In this document: piece by piece, positions 34,842-43,462 of the stretch | Layout of the letters: each line of letters begins with the position of its first letter | Position numbering within the stretch: position 1 is the stretch's first letter | DNA from: Variovorax paradoxus | Lineage (GTDB): Bacteria > Pseudomonadota > Gammaproteobacteria > Burkholderiales > Burkholderiaceae_C | Direction: 5' to 3' | DNA length: 64,000 bases | Assembly: GCF_030815855.1 (NCBI RefSeq) | Contig: NZ_JAUSXG010000001.1 | Location: forward strand, 4,650,001-4,714,000 | Program-made: the position numbers and the translations under genes | The notes under the pieces: model-generated | Databases searched by the model: none | Seen by the model: the letters and a program-made list of their open reading frames with translations, nothing else | What the model was told of the DNA's origin: nothing

Positions 34842-36199
34842 CAAAAAAGTCGGCGACCTGGGCCGATTCGCACCAAGTGCTCACCACGCTGGACGGTCGT
34901 GCCGTTCTTGATGATTTCGCAAATCATCGTGTGCCGACCTTTGTAGGCGGTAGATGTCCAGTAGGGCTGGTCGGCATCCTTGATGGTGTCATGTTCGAGC
35001 GACCCATCTTCTTTTGCTTCGTGCCCTTCATTGCGGACCGCCCAACGTACGCTATAGGGCGGCATGACGTTCTGAGGCACCGCCTTGAAGCGCAGGTGGA
35101 CTCCTTTTGGAAGCGCGGCCGAGTCGCTCTTGTGCTGCTTGTACACAGGGCCCTCTTTCTTCTTCGCAAGCCAGCATTCAATGGCGAGCCCAGACGTGAC
35201 CACTGCGGACCGGGTCGTATCCTTCTTTGCATCAGACCAGAAGTTATGCCAGAAGATTGCGTCCCAGGCTCCCATGGCCTGCTTGAAGGTGCAATCCGCT
35301 CGATACAGAACGTCCAAGCTCGGCAGCTTCGCATCCAGTTCGTCACGAAGGCGCTCTACCTCGCGGCGCCGACGGTCCGAAGAAGTGAAGTAGAGGCCGG
35401 GCTGTACAGGGTTCTCGACGTGCACCGACCCTTTCAATCGAACCAGTAGGGCCTTGAGGGTGTCTGCCAGAGCAATGTCATCTCTGTCCGTGTTCGGCTT
35501 GTACACCTCGCAAATCAGGCTGGTGATGATGATGCCGCCCGGAAGCGCCCAAGCAGAACGAGAACGGGCGAAGGCTTTCACGAAGCGCACGACGCGTCGC
35601 AACTGCCCCTTCGGTACCGAGACCTTCAATCCGAGCGCTGACTGCAGTGCGGTGGGCGGGCTCTTTGAGTCGACCTGGCCCGTGAACCAGTTGGTGTAAG
35701 CCATCGGGTCACGCTCCGTCCATTCATCTCCGCCAGCGTGTTCGATGACCGTATTGCCCGAAAAATTTGTGCGACGCCGGTAGACCGCGAAGTCAATGTG
35801 GTATCCGTCCGAGTACCAGACGGTGACAGCGTTCTTTCGAGCGTCGGGGTCCTTGCTGAAGTTCGTGCCGTTCATCTTCTCCTGAAGGGCATCGCGGATA
35901 TGCATGCGAGCGCTAGCCGCATTTGCCGGCAAGTCGTCCTTCTCGAAGATGACCGCTACGTCGATGTCGTAGTCGATATGCTCACACTGATTCAGTGTGT
36001 GCATCGCATAGCTGCCTTGGTTCTTGTAATCGACCCATGTCCGGTAGGTCGTGTTGTGCTTTTCCCCGAGAAGCTTCAGCCCGTCGGTGATGCGTCCCAG
36101 ATTCAGGTCACGGTAGCCAGCGAGGTCGTTTCGCAACGTCGTACCGAGGCGGACATGGCCCTCGTAGAAGGCGTTCAATTCTTTCGATGCGTCAAACAC
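34841..36199 (-). CDS. CBASS CD-NTase (cyclic oligonucleotide synthase) with AGS-C sensor domain
   Basis: This 452-aa protein has the nucleotidyltransferase signature QGSYAMHTLNQ followed by DYDIDVAVIF, and the third acidic residue in YHIDFAVYRR, so the active site is complete. The C-terminal ~75 residues (PPYSVRWAVRNEGHEA ... GRHTMICEIIKNGTTVQ) match the AGS-C domain found in this family. GTG 36199 is used because it overlaps the Cap4 stop by 8 nt; a longer start inside cap4 is unlikely. It should make a cyclic di- or trinucleotide on phage infection that activates the adjacent SAVED effector. Confidence 0.9.
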   Translation of the reverse strand: MFDASKELNAFYEGHVRLGTTLRNDLAGYRDLNLGRITDGLKLLGEKHNTTYRTWVDYKNQGSYAMHTLNQCEHIDYDIDVAVIFEKDDLPANAASARMHIRDALQEKMNGTNFSKDPDARKNAVTVWYSDGYHIDFAVYRRRTNFSGNTVIEHAGGDEWTERDPMAYTNWFTGQVDSKSPPTALQSALGLKVSVPKGQLRRVVRFVKAFARSRSAWALPGGIIITSLICEVYKPNTDRDDIALADTLKALLVRLKGSVHVENPVQPGLYFTSSDRRRREVERLRDELDAKLPSLDVLYRADCTFKQAMGAWDAIFWHNFWSDAKKDTTRSAVVTSGLAIECWLAKKKEGPVYKQHKSDSAALPKGVHLRFKAVPQNVMPPYSVRWAVRNEGHEAKEDGSLEHDTIKDADQPYWTSTAYKGRHTMICEIIKNGTTVQRGEHLVRIGPGRRLF

Positions 36200-37490
36200 G
36201 AGGCTTTCCCTCCGAAATCCAAAGCTGACTGGGAGCACCGTCAGCAGCAAGCAAATCTACCGCCCAGTGGTAGGGTGGATTGCTCCGTTGTGAATAGTTA
36301 TAGGCCAGCACCGAGCGGTGTATGGTTTGGCTGACCATTTGTCCCAGGCGGAACGAGACCGAGACCGGCGACGCTGCGAATACGTGCTGCGTAGTCGCCG
36401 GGTTCTCGTTGTGGACGCGGTCAAGCGCCTCGCGGAACGCGTTGGCTATAGCTCGTGCCTGCTCATGATGGGTTATGACGCCGCGCTTGGGCTCCGCAAC
36501 TCGCACGACGAAGTGCCGATAAGGCTGCGTGATGGTTTGGTCAATGTCGGCCTTTGCGACCCGTGCGCTGACTTCTACCTGGATGACCGCATCGCCGCCA
36601 CCGACGGGGCCACCCATGTCCACGAGTTCGACCCCCAAGTCCGGCCCGAGGCCGTCTTGGAGCGGCTCCCACTCCCCCGAAGCGGCGTCGAGCTCGTAGA
36701 GCTGAATAGCTTGCTTGGTCGAAGCCGCAGTGCCTGCGTGCATGACCAGAGGGATGTGCGCAATGCCAAAGTAAGCGACGATTGCATTCTGGTGCGCCCT
36801 CAGCTGACCGGAGATGTCGCGAAACAGGTTGCGCTGGCCAGCAAGGGCCGCCCGGGCGTCCAGCACGCCCGCGTCGTAGTGCATCGAAGCGTCCATCTGC
36901 ACCGGATAGAAGCCTTCGGCCGCGGCTACCGCGTCCACCGTATGAAATTGTGCGTTTGCGTTCTGAAAGGACTGATGGCAGATGGCAATCAGCTCCGCTG
37001 GCGCGTCAATCTCGGTCAATGCGACTTGCAGCGCCCTGAAGTGCTTGCGCGCCACCTTCCGGTGCTCCTGCAGAAGCGCTAACAGCTGGTCCCAGCTGTA
37101 GACGTCGACGCCGAAAAGCCCAGAATTCTTGTTCGACTCGCTTATGCGTCGTGCCTCTTCCTGGACCTTCACGTCGGCGACGCCGCTCGTGACCAGGTAG
37201 TAGTGTGACAGCGAGGGGGTGAACGTGAGGGCCTTCTTCACCTCGTCTTGCAGTTCATCTACTGTCACGCTGTGGCCGTAGCGGGCGTCTTTCCCTTTGC
37301 ATTGCACGCCCTCCAGCAACCCTGTACGTGCATTCGTGCCGAATACATCTACCCCGGCTTGGGCCTGGCCTGTGCGCCCATTCATCTGCGCACGGGAGTC
37401 GTCCCAGACCGCGCTGAACAGGTCTCGAGTAAACCGCTCAAAAGCCTGCCAATCGGCCGGCGCAGGGAGATGGTACGCAGAGAGGGACAC
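36192..37490 (-). CDS. cap4: Cap4-like CBASS effector: Mrr-type nuclease fused to SAVED domain
   Basis: This 432-aa protein begins at GTG 37490 after AAGGA. Residues 10-90 form a Mrr-like restriction nuclease (WQAFERFTRDLFS; GVDVFGTNARTG; LEGVQCKGKD, the D...QxK active site). The C-terminal half is a SAVED ligand-sensing domain (IPLVMHAGTAASTKQAIQLY; ASPVSVSFRLGQMVSQTIHR; NPPYHWAVDLL). Binding of the CD-NTase product should trigger oligomerisation and DNA cleavage. It is the first gene of the operon and overlaps the CD-NTase gene by 8 nt. No Cap2/Cap3 genes are present. Confidence 0.88.
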   Translation of the reverse strand: MSLSAYHLPAPADWQAFERFTRDLFSAVWDDSRAQMNGRTGQAQAGVDVFGTNARTGLLEGVQCKGKDARYGHSVTVDELQDEVKKALTFTPSLSHYYLVTSGVADVKVQEEARRISESNKNSGLFGVDVYSWDQLLALLQEHRKVARKHFRALQVALTEIDAPAELIAICHQSFQNANAQFHTVDAVAAAEGFYPVQMDASMHYDAGVLDARAALAGQRNLFRDISGQLRAHQNAIVAYFGIAHIPLVMHAGTAASTKQAIQLYELDAASGEWEPLQDGLGPDLGVELVDMGGPVGGGDAVIQVEVSARVAKADIDQTITQPYRHFVVRVAEPKRGVITHHEQARAIANAFREALDRVHNENPATTQHVFAASPVSVSFRLGQMVSQTIHRSVLAYNYSQRSNPPYHWAVDLLAADGAPSQLWISEGKPRV

Positions 37491-37714
37491 GTGCGGCTAT
37501 TCCTTACGGCGCTCAAGATGGATTTGATGTGCGGCCAGCGCCATCGATGCCGCACTATAGCTAGCGCAACCACTATAGGTAGAGTTGCGGGCACAAACTT
37601 TCCAAGTTGTACTGGAAGCCACCAGAGGCTTGGATGCCTTTAGGAAGGCAAGGGGAATAGCGCACTCAGTTCGGCAGACCCCAGGGATTGGGGGCGGAGC
37701 TTCTACGGATAAGG

Positions 37715-37753
37715 CAGTTCGCCGGAGGTCGGTCGACGACCTTCGGCGAACTG
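37715..37753. terminator. Long hairpin between nuclease gene and CBASS operon
   Basis: Arms 37715-37731 and 37737-37753 pair over 17 bp with one G-T wobble, around the 5-nt loop GTCGA. It lies 27 bp past the stop of the PD-(D/E)XK gene and about 225 bp before cap4. No T-run follows on either strand, so it is either a Rho-assisted/bidirectional terminator or a structured RNA element. Confidence 0.55.
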
Positions 37754-37779
37754 CGCCGATACCAGGAGCGCCGCGCGGG

Positions 37780-39267
37780 CTAAGCGGTGACCACCACAGC
37801 ACCGATGGTGACTTCTGGAGGCACAACTCGAGACTTCAAGTTCACCCCGTGCTCTGCGACCAGTTCCAAGAATACCCTTGGCATGTCAGTCTCTAGTACG
37901 AGGTAGACCTTTACGTCGACGTCATCATTCGGCCGCTCATACTTCGCCTGAGCTTCCAGGACAGCCTGGTACTTGACGACCTGGAAGATGCCGCGGCGGT
38001 AGTCCAATTCGTTCTTGTCTGAGATGCGGGACTTCACTTCGACGCCCACCCATTGGGTCTCAGACTTGAAGAGGACATCGATGACGTCACCAGAGAGCAA
38101 ATCCGCCTCGTCCTGACCAACCGAGTCTGCGCTGGCGCCCACGAGGTGGGGATTCGCCAGAACATAGAGCTTCAAGGCCTTGTGCTGCGGAGACTCGCCA
38201 CCTCCATATCGACCACCCCTGCCGCCCACCGGCGGAAGCTCAGGGCCCACTGGGTCTTCTACGCCCAGCAGCGCAAGAACGTCGAGCCACCGACTGCCGA
38301 AATCCAAAATTCGGTCGTACTCACCCATGACCATGGACTCCTTCTCGCTTCTCGTGAGCGAGTCGTAGCCTTTCCACTTTCCGGCTATTCCAACACCTGG
38401 CAAACCCTTGTTTGGTCCGGTGCCGTCAACCACGACAGTGGTGAGATAGGGAATAGCCTCAGGCCAAGGATTTTTAAGTCGGTCAAGACGCTCCGTCACT
38501 TTCCCGAGTACGCCCCCCATTCCCAAAGCCGCCGGCTTGCCATGCTTGTTGAGCCGTCCAATCCTCGCGGCCACTTCCTCATACGTGAGCCTGTTCATGA
38601 CACCGTCTCGTTGCTTCAGCACATGCTCGACGAGGACGGGCAGTGCCAAGCCCGCGTGCTGCTCGGTGATGCTTGGAACTTCTCCTTCAGCCTCAAGAGT
38701 GCCCTCGCCTAAATCGTCGTACGGGGCTTTCTCAACTCGTTCCAACAGCTCAAACAACATATAGGGCTGCTGATAGTCGTTGACATCACCTTTTGGAGTC
38801 TTCCTGAACTCCGCGTCGAGGTTCAGTCGCTGTATCAGGTCGAGGTCTCTTCCTCCACCATGACGCTCGAGCTTCCAAGCCCTATCGAGATAGAAGTGCT
38901 TCACCGCACGCTGGCCCTTGGCAAAGCTTGCTTCATCGACTTCCGCCTCGTACCCCAGATATGAACGCTTGAGTTCGAAGGCCCTGGCGTAGTTCGCCTG
39001 GGCCTCCTTACCGTGGTACTTCCCCAGACTCTTCCAAGAGGTCCGCGTGCCACCCAGGCGGATGAACCTTCTTTCCTTCCCCGCTACAGGGTCGAACACG
39101 CTCACAATCTGGTCCTCCCACAGCGTGCTCACCAGCGTCGTATCGTCTGCGGTGAAGCCGTTCCAAGGCGTGTATTTGCGCGCTAGCTCTTTGCCGTGTG
39201 CATAGGTATTGATGCCGCACGTCCTCTTCCAAAACTCGTGCGGACTTTTCTCGATGCGTTCGCTCAT
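37780..39267 (-). CDS. Large protein with C-terminal PD-(D/E)XK nuclease domain
   Basis: This 495-aa protein starts at ATG 39267 (MSERIEKSPHEFW). Residues 1-380 are not recognised. Near residues 400-460 is GDVIDVLFKSETQWVGVEVK, then RGIFQVVKYQAVLEAQ, a D-x(n)-ExK arrangement plus a QxxxYxxxL helix typical of restriction-endonuclease-fold domains. It lies upstream of the CBASS operon on the same strand, with a hairpin between them. It is probably a separate defence gene or an HNH/restriction-like protein of unknown partner. Confidence 0.65.
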   Translation of the reverse strand: MSERIEKSPHEFWKRTCGINTYAHGKELARKYTPWNGFTADDTTLVSTLWEDQIVSVFDPVAGKERRFIRLGGTRTSWKSLGKYHGKEAQANYARAFELKRSYLGYEAEVDEASFAKGQRAVKHFYLDRAWKLERHGGGRDLDLIQRLNLDAEFRKTPKGDVNDYQQPYMLFELLERVEKAPYDDLGEGTLEAEGEVPSITEQHAGLALPVLVEHVLKQRDGVMNRLTYEEVAARIGRLNKHGKPAALGMGGVLGKVTERLDRLKNPWPEAIPYLTTVVVDGTGPNKGLPGVGIAGKWKGYDSLTRSEKESMVMGEYDRILDFGSRWLDVLALLGVEDPVGPELPPVGGRGGRYGGGESPQHKALKLYVLANPHLVGASADSVGQDEADLLSGDVIDVLFKSETQWVGVEVKSRISDKNELDYRRGIFQVVKYQAVLEAQAKYERPNDDVDVKVYLVLETDMPRVFLELVAEHGVNLKSRVVPPEVTIGAVVVTA

Positions 39268-39329
39268 GGCGGAAACTTCATCCTGGTGTGGCAGCAGCCA
39301 CATTTTGCTGAACGCAGCAGTCTACGCGC

Positions 39330-39686
39330 TCGCGATGAAGGCCTGGTGTTGCAGCAGCTGCTCTATGCCGATGAGGTTCGCTCGATGGCCGAATTGGACA
39401 TCGAGCACACGACAACCAGCGCCGCGGAGCTCAAGTTGGCGCTGCAGCTGATCGAGCAGATCTCCGAGGACCACTACCAGCCTGATCTGTTCGAGGACGA
39501 GGCGAAGCAGCGAATCCTCGCCGCCATCGACGCCAAGATTGAAAGCCGTGAGATTGTGGCTGTCGATCACCCACGGGACCGACCGGCGGGGAGGTGATCG
39601 AGCTGACCGAGATGCTCAAGGCTTCGCTGAGCCGCTGCAGCAGCAAGGCAGCCAGGAGGAAGGCGCCGGACAAGAGGCCGCGGTAG
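39330..39686 (+). pseudogene. ku: Ku (NHEJ) protein C-terminal fragment
   Basis: The plus strand reads LLYADEVRSMAELDIEHTTT, then ELKLALQLIEQISEDHYQPD, LFEDEAKQRILAAIDAKI and, after a shift near 39580, GGEVIELTEMLKASLSRC with a basic tail to TAG 39684. This is the end of bacterial Ku. The 5' two thirds are missing and are replaced by the nuclease/CBASS segment. It marks the edge of an inserted block. Confidence 0.75.
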
Positions 39687-39849
39687 TGACTCCTCTCAGA
39701 AGGGTGCTACACGGCCGAGGTCGGCGCGTCTTGCCAAGCAAACGGCAGCGGTGTTCGGATGGGAGTGGAATCGGCTAGCGAACTCGCAGGGGAACCATCG
39801 AATAGGCATCCGCGTCGCCCCGCCGCGCGGCAGTGCCGCCAAGAACAGC

Positions 39850-40521
39850 CTACTCTCGCAGCGTGAACACCACTGACAGGTAAGAGACCGGCTGGGTCTG
39901 AATGGCCTCGATCCCATGGAGTGCGGTCGCATCGAACAGCAGCGAGTCCCCTGCCCTCACCTCCGCAGTCCTGCCGCCATAACGGTAGCTGACCGCCCCG
40001 GACAGGAAGTACAGGAACTTGAGGCCCGGGTGCTGGAAGGTCACGTAGGGATCTGCACCGGGCAGCAGCGTGACCAGATAGGGCTCGACGAACAGGTTGC
40101 CCGACAGCAGGTGGCCCAGCAGCTCGTAGCGGTAGTCCGCCACCGCGCCGATCCGATCGACCAAGACACCATGTCCTGCACGCACATGGCAAAAGTCAGT
40201 GCGCCGCGCCTGATCACTGAAGAAGCGCGAGGTCGGCACATGCAGGCCCTGCGCGAGGCGCTCCAAGGTCTCGACCGATGGCGACACCAGACCGTGCTCG
40301 ATGCGAGAAAGCATCGAGGCAGAAATCCCCGAGGTCTTGGCCAGTTCGCCGCCAGACACCTCGGCCGCCATGCGCAGCGCCCTCACCTGCGCACCAATGC
40401 GAGCCGCGGACAAACTGCGCACGACAGGTGCCGGCTGCCGCGGCCGGACACGCGTCACCGACGCTGGCAGGCGCAACGGGCGAGCCGTTGGCAGAGGCGA
40501 AGCAAGCTCTCTATCGGCCAT
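39850..40521 (-). CDS. XRE-family regulator with cupin domain
   Basis: This 223-aa protein has an HTH at ~40-100 (IGAQVRALRMAAEVSGGELA, then KTSGISASMLSRIEHGLVSP, SVETLERLAQGL) and a C-terminal cupin (FQHPGLKFLYFLSGAVSYRY, then AEVRAGDSLLFDATALHGIE). This layout is shared by regulators of amino-acid and polyamine catabolism. No target gene is evident. It may be a remnant of the original chromosome between two inserted blocks. Confidence 0.85.
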   Translation of the reverse strand: MADRELASPLPTARPLRLPASVTRVRPRQPAPVVRSLSAARIGAQVRALRMAAEVSGGELAKTSGISASMLSRIEHGLVSPSVETLERLAQGLHVPTSRFFSDQARRTDFCHVRAGHGVLVDRIGAVADYRYELLGHLLSGNLFVEPYLVTLLPGADPYVTFQHPGLKFLYFLSGAVSYRYGGRTAEVRAGDSLLFDATALHGIEAIQTQPVSYLSVVFTLRE

Positions 40522-40647
40522 CTTGAATCTCGCACATGAGAATGGTCAGTTAGCACCTTGTGCAAAGCATCCGAGAACGAGTGCGACGCACAATAACTCG
40601 TCATATACTTTGTAGCTCTATGCCATTCTATATGGGGCAATTGAGCG

Positions 40648-41001
40648 GTGCCAAGCCGCCGTGCTCCTCCTATTCCGCTACCCAACTTTCCGCGTGCCTT
40701 TCGGACTGTGCGGGTGGCGGTAGGCATCCCGCAGGAGGCCTTCGACACAGTCTCATCTCGGACTTATGTCAGCATTCTCGAAAGAGGCGTGAACGTCCCT
40801 ACGCTCACGAAGATCGATGCTCTGGTTCGGGTTCTGGGCCTGCACCCGTTGACTGTGCTCACGCTCGCCTACGCAAGTTCGCCTTCGCCCGAAGAAATCG
40901 GCAAACTCCAAGAACTGGTGGCAGGAGAAATCGCGAGCCTTGGGTTGACGGCGTTCTCGCCGAACTCACTGCCAAGAGGCAAGACTCGCAGCACCAAATA
41001 A
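40648..41001 (+). CDS. Small XRE-type helix-turn-helix protein
   Basis: This 117-aa protein from GTG 40648 contains AFRTVRVAVGIPQEAFDTVS, then SRTYVSILERGVNVPTLTKI and DALVRVLGLHPLTVLTLAYA, a complete XRE helix-turn-helix. Similar small regulators precede restriction-modification operons as controller-like proteins. Here it lies about 760 bp upstream of the methyltransferase and points the same way. Confidence 0.7.
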   Translation: MPSRRAPPIPLPNFPRAFRTVRVAVGIPQEAFDTVSSRTYVSILERGVNVPTLTKIDALVRVLGLHPLTVLTLAYASSPSPEEIGKLQELVAGEIASLGLTAFSPNSLPRGKTRSTK

Positions 41002-41259
41002 GAAATTTGGGCATGCGCGTCAAACAGATCGAAGATCTCCGCATGGCCACAAGCGCTGAGCTGTACCAGTTCAGCTTGGCGGACGACAATTATCTTGAGT
41101 CGCTCAAAGTAGTTGACGCCGGGCATCAGCTGGGTCATCGAGCAACACATGGCCGCCCCCAGGCGCATCGTGCAGGCGCGCTCGGAGCTGCACATGGGCC
41201 AACGGTGAAAGTACTGGGACTGGGGGACCGGCAAGCTGCGCGAGGCTCGCAAAGCGGCG

Positions 41260-41781
41260 ATGAAAGACCGACAGGTCACGCTGCTCGATGAGCAAAGCAA
41301 ACAGCGCTTCAGCGTGCTGTATGCGGCCGTTGTGCCTGCCGATGAGCAGCATGCAGCCACGTCATCGTCACCGGCGCCCGCAGCGCCGCTGAAGCCGCCG
41401 CCGGAGATCCATCGCCGGCAGGACTTCCGCGTCGGCCAACGAGTGAGCTTCTCCGACCAAAGCCTCAAGCGTCACGTCGGAGAAATCGTTCGGATCAACC
41501 AGCGCACGGCCACCGTCCACTGCGACGGCCGCGCATGGCGCGTGGCGTTCGCTCTGCTTCAACACGTCACAGACCTCACGCCCGAGACGGTCCAGCCGTC
41601 AACAACGGCCTCGAGCGGACTACTACGGCTGAGGGGAGCCCTGCTTCGGGCGTTACCACGGCTCGGCGAGGATCGATCGTCAGCGGTTTCATCAACGCGA
41701 TGCTGGGCGTCGGCGCTTTGGCGCACCGGAATATGCAAAAGTTCGCTGCCGCAGAACTACTGTGCGGGTGTACAGTTCTAG
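41260..41781 (+). CDS. Hypothetical protein with SH3-like domain, possibly damaged
   Basis: From ATG 41260 the product has a short helical start and, at residues ~50-105, DFRVGQRVSFSDQSLKRHVG, then EIVRINQRTATVHCDGRAWR and VAFALLQHVTDL. This is a small SH3-like barrel seen in phage/plasmid hypothetical proteins. The natural end seems to be after VTDL; the remaining ~65 residues are low-quality sequence. An in-frame stop lies just upstream, so the N-terminal part may be lost. Confidence 0.45.
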   Translation: MKDRQVTLLDEQSKQRFSVLYAAVVPADEQHAATSSSPAPAAPLKPPPEIHRRQDFRVGQRVSFSDQSLKRHVGEIVRINQRTATVHCDGRAWRVAFALLQHVTDLTPETVQPSTTASSGLLRLRGALLRALPRLGEDRSSAVSSTRCWASALWRTGICKSSLPQNYCAGVQF

Positions 41782-43462
41782 GCTTCAAAATCTCCCCCGA
41801 GACCCCCTAGTGCAAGTAGTTCTTCAAGACACCGCATTACTCCGAAAGGCTCGCGGCGCCTTCTTCACTCCCTCCGAGATAACCGAGTTCATCGCCGAAT
41901 GGGGTATCCGAGGGGTTGGCGACCGCGTGCTGGAGCCTTCGTGTGGAGAAGCGGCGTTTCTCAGCGCGGCGGGGTCCACCCTACTCCGCGCAGGACAAAC
42001 CGACGATTTGGCGAGACAGCTACATGGATACGAAATTCATGCTGCATCGGCGACCACGGCAAAAGCGATTCTGGCCGAAAACGGCATAGGCGCAACGATT
42101 GGCGTGGGTGACTTTTTCGAAACACTACCCAAGCAAGATTCATTGTTTGATGTGGTGATTGGCAACCCTCCGTACGTGCGATACCAAAACTTCGCAGGTG
42201 CATCCAGGACAGCAGCTCTCGAGGCGGCTCTGCGACAGGGCGTTCGCTTAACCCAACTCGCAAGCTCTTGGGCTGCTTTCACGGTGCACGCAACTGCCTT
42301 CTTGAAGCCAGGAGGCCGGCTGGGACTTGTGCTTCCTGCGGAGTTGCTATCAGTAAAGTACGCGGCTCAGATCAGAGAGTTTCTGCTGCGCAGGTTTGCC
42401 AAGGTCCGTTTGGTGCTCTTCGATCATCTTGTTTTTCCTGGCGTGCAAGAAGACGTGATCCTCTTGCTTGCGGAGGGACAAGGCTCAGCTTCACATTTTG
42501 AGGTCTACCAAGCGAAAGACGCAAAGGACCTAAAGTCACTTGCTCCGGCAAATTGGGTGGGGTTCACCCCTAAGGGCTCGGAGAAGTGGACCAACGCACT
42601 ACTCCCTGCTGAGGCTGTTTCGCTCTACGATGAGGTGTTTGAGAGCCACGGCTACGAAGTGATGGCAGACTGGGGCGAGACTTACCTTGGCGCCGTGACG
42701 GGGAATAATGAGTTCTTCACGCTGACGAAGGCTGATGTGGCCGAGCGAAAGCTTCGCGCGCCAGAACTCATGCGCATATCGCCTCCCGGATCTAGACATC
42801 TTCGAGGACTCACCTTCTCCGAACACGCTTGGACAAAATTGGCAGACGAAGGTGGACGTTGCTATCTATTTGCACCGGAAGCCGAGCCTTCGGAGGAAGC
42901 TCGAAAATACATAGCGCATGGACAGCGCCTAGGAGTGCAGGATGCGTACAAGTGCAAAGTCCGAGAGCCATGGTGGCGGGTTCCTGTGACGCCGCGTCCG
43001 GACTTCCTGTTTGCTTATATGAGCCACGACCGGCCCCGGCTGGTTCGCAACGGCGCAGGAGTTCAGCTGCTCAATAGTCTATATGGCATTAGATTGCATG
43101 CTAAACGACGAGACGTCGGAAATGAAACACTCGCTGTCGCCTCGCTCAATAGCATGACGCTCCTTGGCGCAGAAGTTGTTGGACGTGCCTACGGTGGCGG
43201 CATGCTAAAGCACGAGCCCACGGAGGTAGGTGCCTTGCCAATTCCATCGTTCGAAGTGCTCAGCAGCGTCTCCGCTCGGCTCAAGTTGCTTTCGCCGCAA
43301 ATTTCTGCCCTTCTTAGATCCAATGACATCACACCAGCAGTAGAGATCGTGGACCGTGTGATCTTGAAAGATCATCTGAAATTCAGCGACCAGAAGATTA
43401 AATCGTTGCGGAAAGCGAGACAAGTCCTTTTAGATAGAAGAATGACGAGGCGAAAAGCATAG
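41762..43462 (+). CDS. N6-adenine DNA methyltransferase (Eco57I/TaqI-like class)
   Basis: This 566-aa protein has the start motif ARGAFFTPSEITEFIAEWGI, the SAM-binding motif VLEPSCGEAAFLSAAG and the catalytic FDVVIGNPPYVRYQNF (NPPY), then a C-terminal target-recognition half (MLKHEPTEVGALPIPSFE). The active site is intact. Candidate starts are GTG 41762, 41768 or 41811. The stop overlaps the next start by one base (TAGTG). It is the first gene of a five-gene, AT-richer operon. Confidence 0.9.
   Translation: MRVYSSRLQNLPRDPLVQVVLQDTALLRKARGAFFTPSEITEFIAEWGIRGVGDRVLEPSCGEAAFLSAAGSTLLRAGQTDDLARQLHGYEIHAASATTAKAILAENGIGATIGVGDFFETLPKQDSLFDVVIGNPPYVRYQNFAGASRTAALEAALRQGVRLTQLASSWAAFTVHATAFLKPGGRLGLVLPAELLSVKYAAQIREFLLRRFAKVRLVLFDHLVFPGVQEDVILLLAEGQGSASHFEVYQAKDAKDLKSLAPANWVGFTPKGSEKWTNALLPAEAVSLYDEVFESHGYEVMADWGETYLGAVTGNNEFFTLTKADVAERKLRAPELMRISPPGSRHLRGLTFSEHAWTKLADEGGRCYLFAPEAEPSEEARKYIAHGQRLGVQDAYKCKVREPWWRVPVTPRPDFLFAYMSHDRPRLVRNGAGVQLLNSLYGIRLHAKRRDVGNETLAVASLNSMTLLGAEVVGRAYGGGMLKHEPTEVGALPIPSFEVLSSVSARLKLLSPQISALLRSNDITPAVEIVDRVILKDHLKFSDQKIKSLRKARQVLLDRRMTRRKA

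Noticed and set aside
37497-37643. Small frames between the nuclease gene and cap4
   Set aside because: They have no homology and lie in the promoter/leader region, and the hairpin at 37715 explains the only structure.
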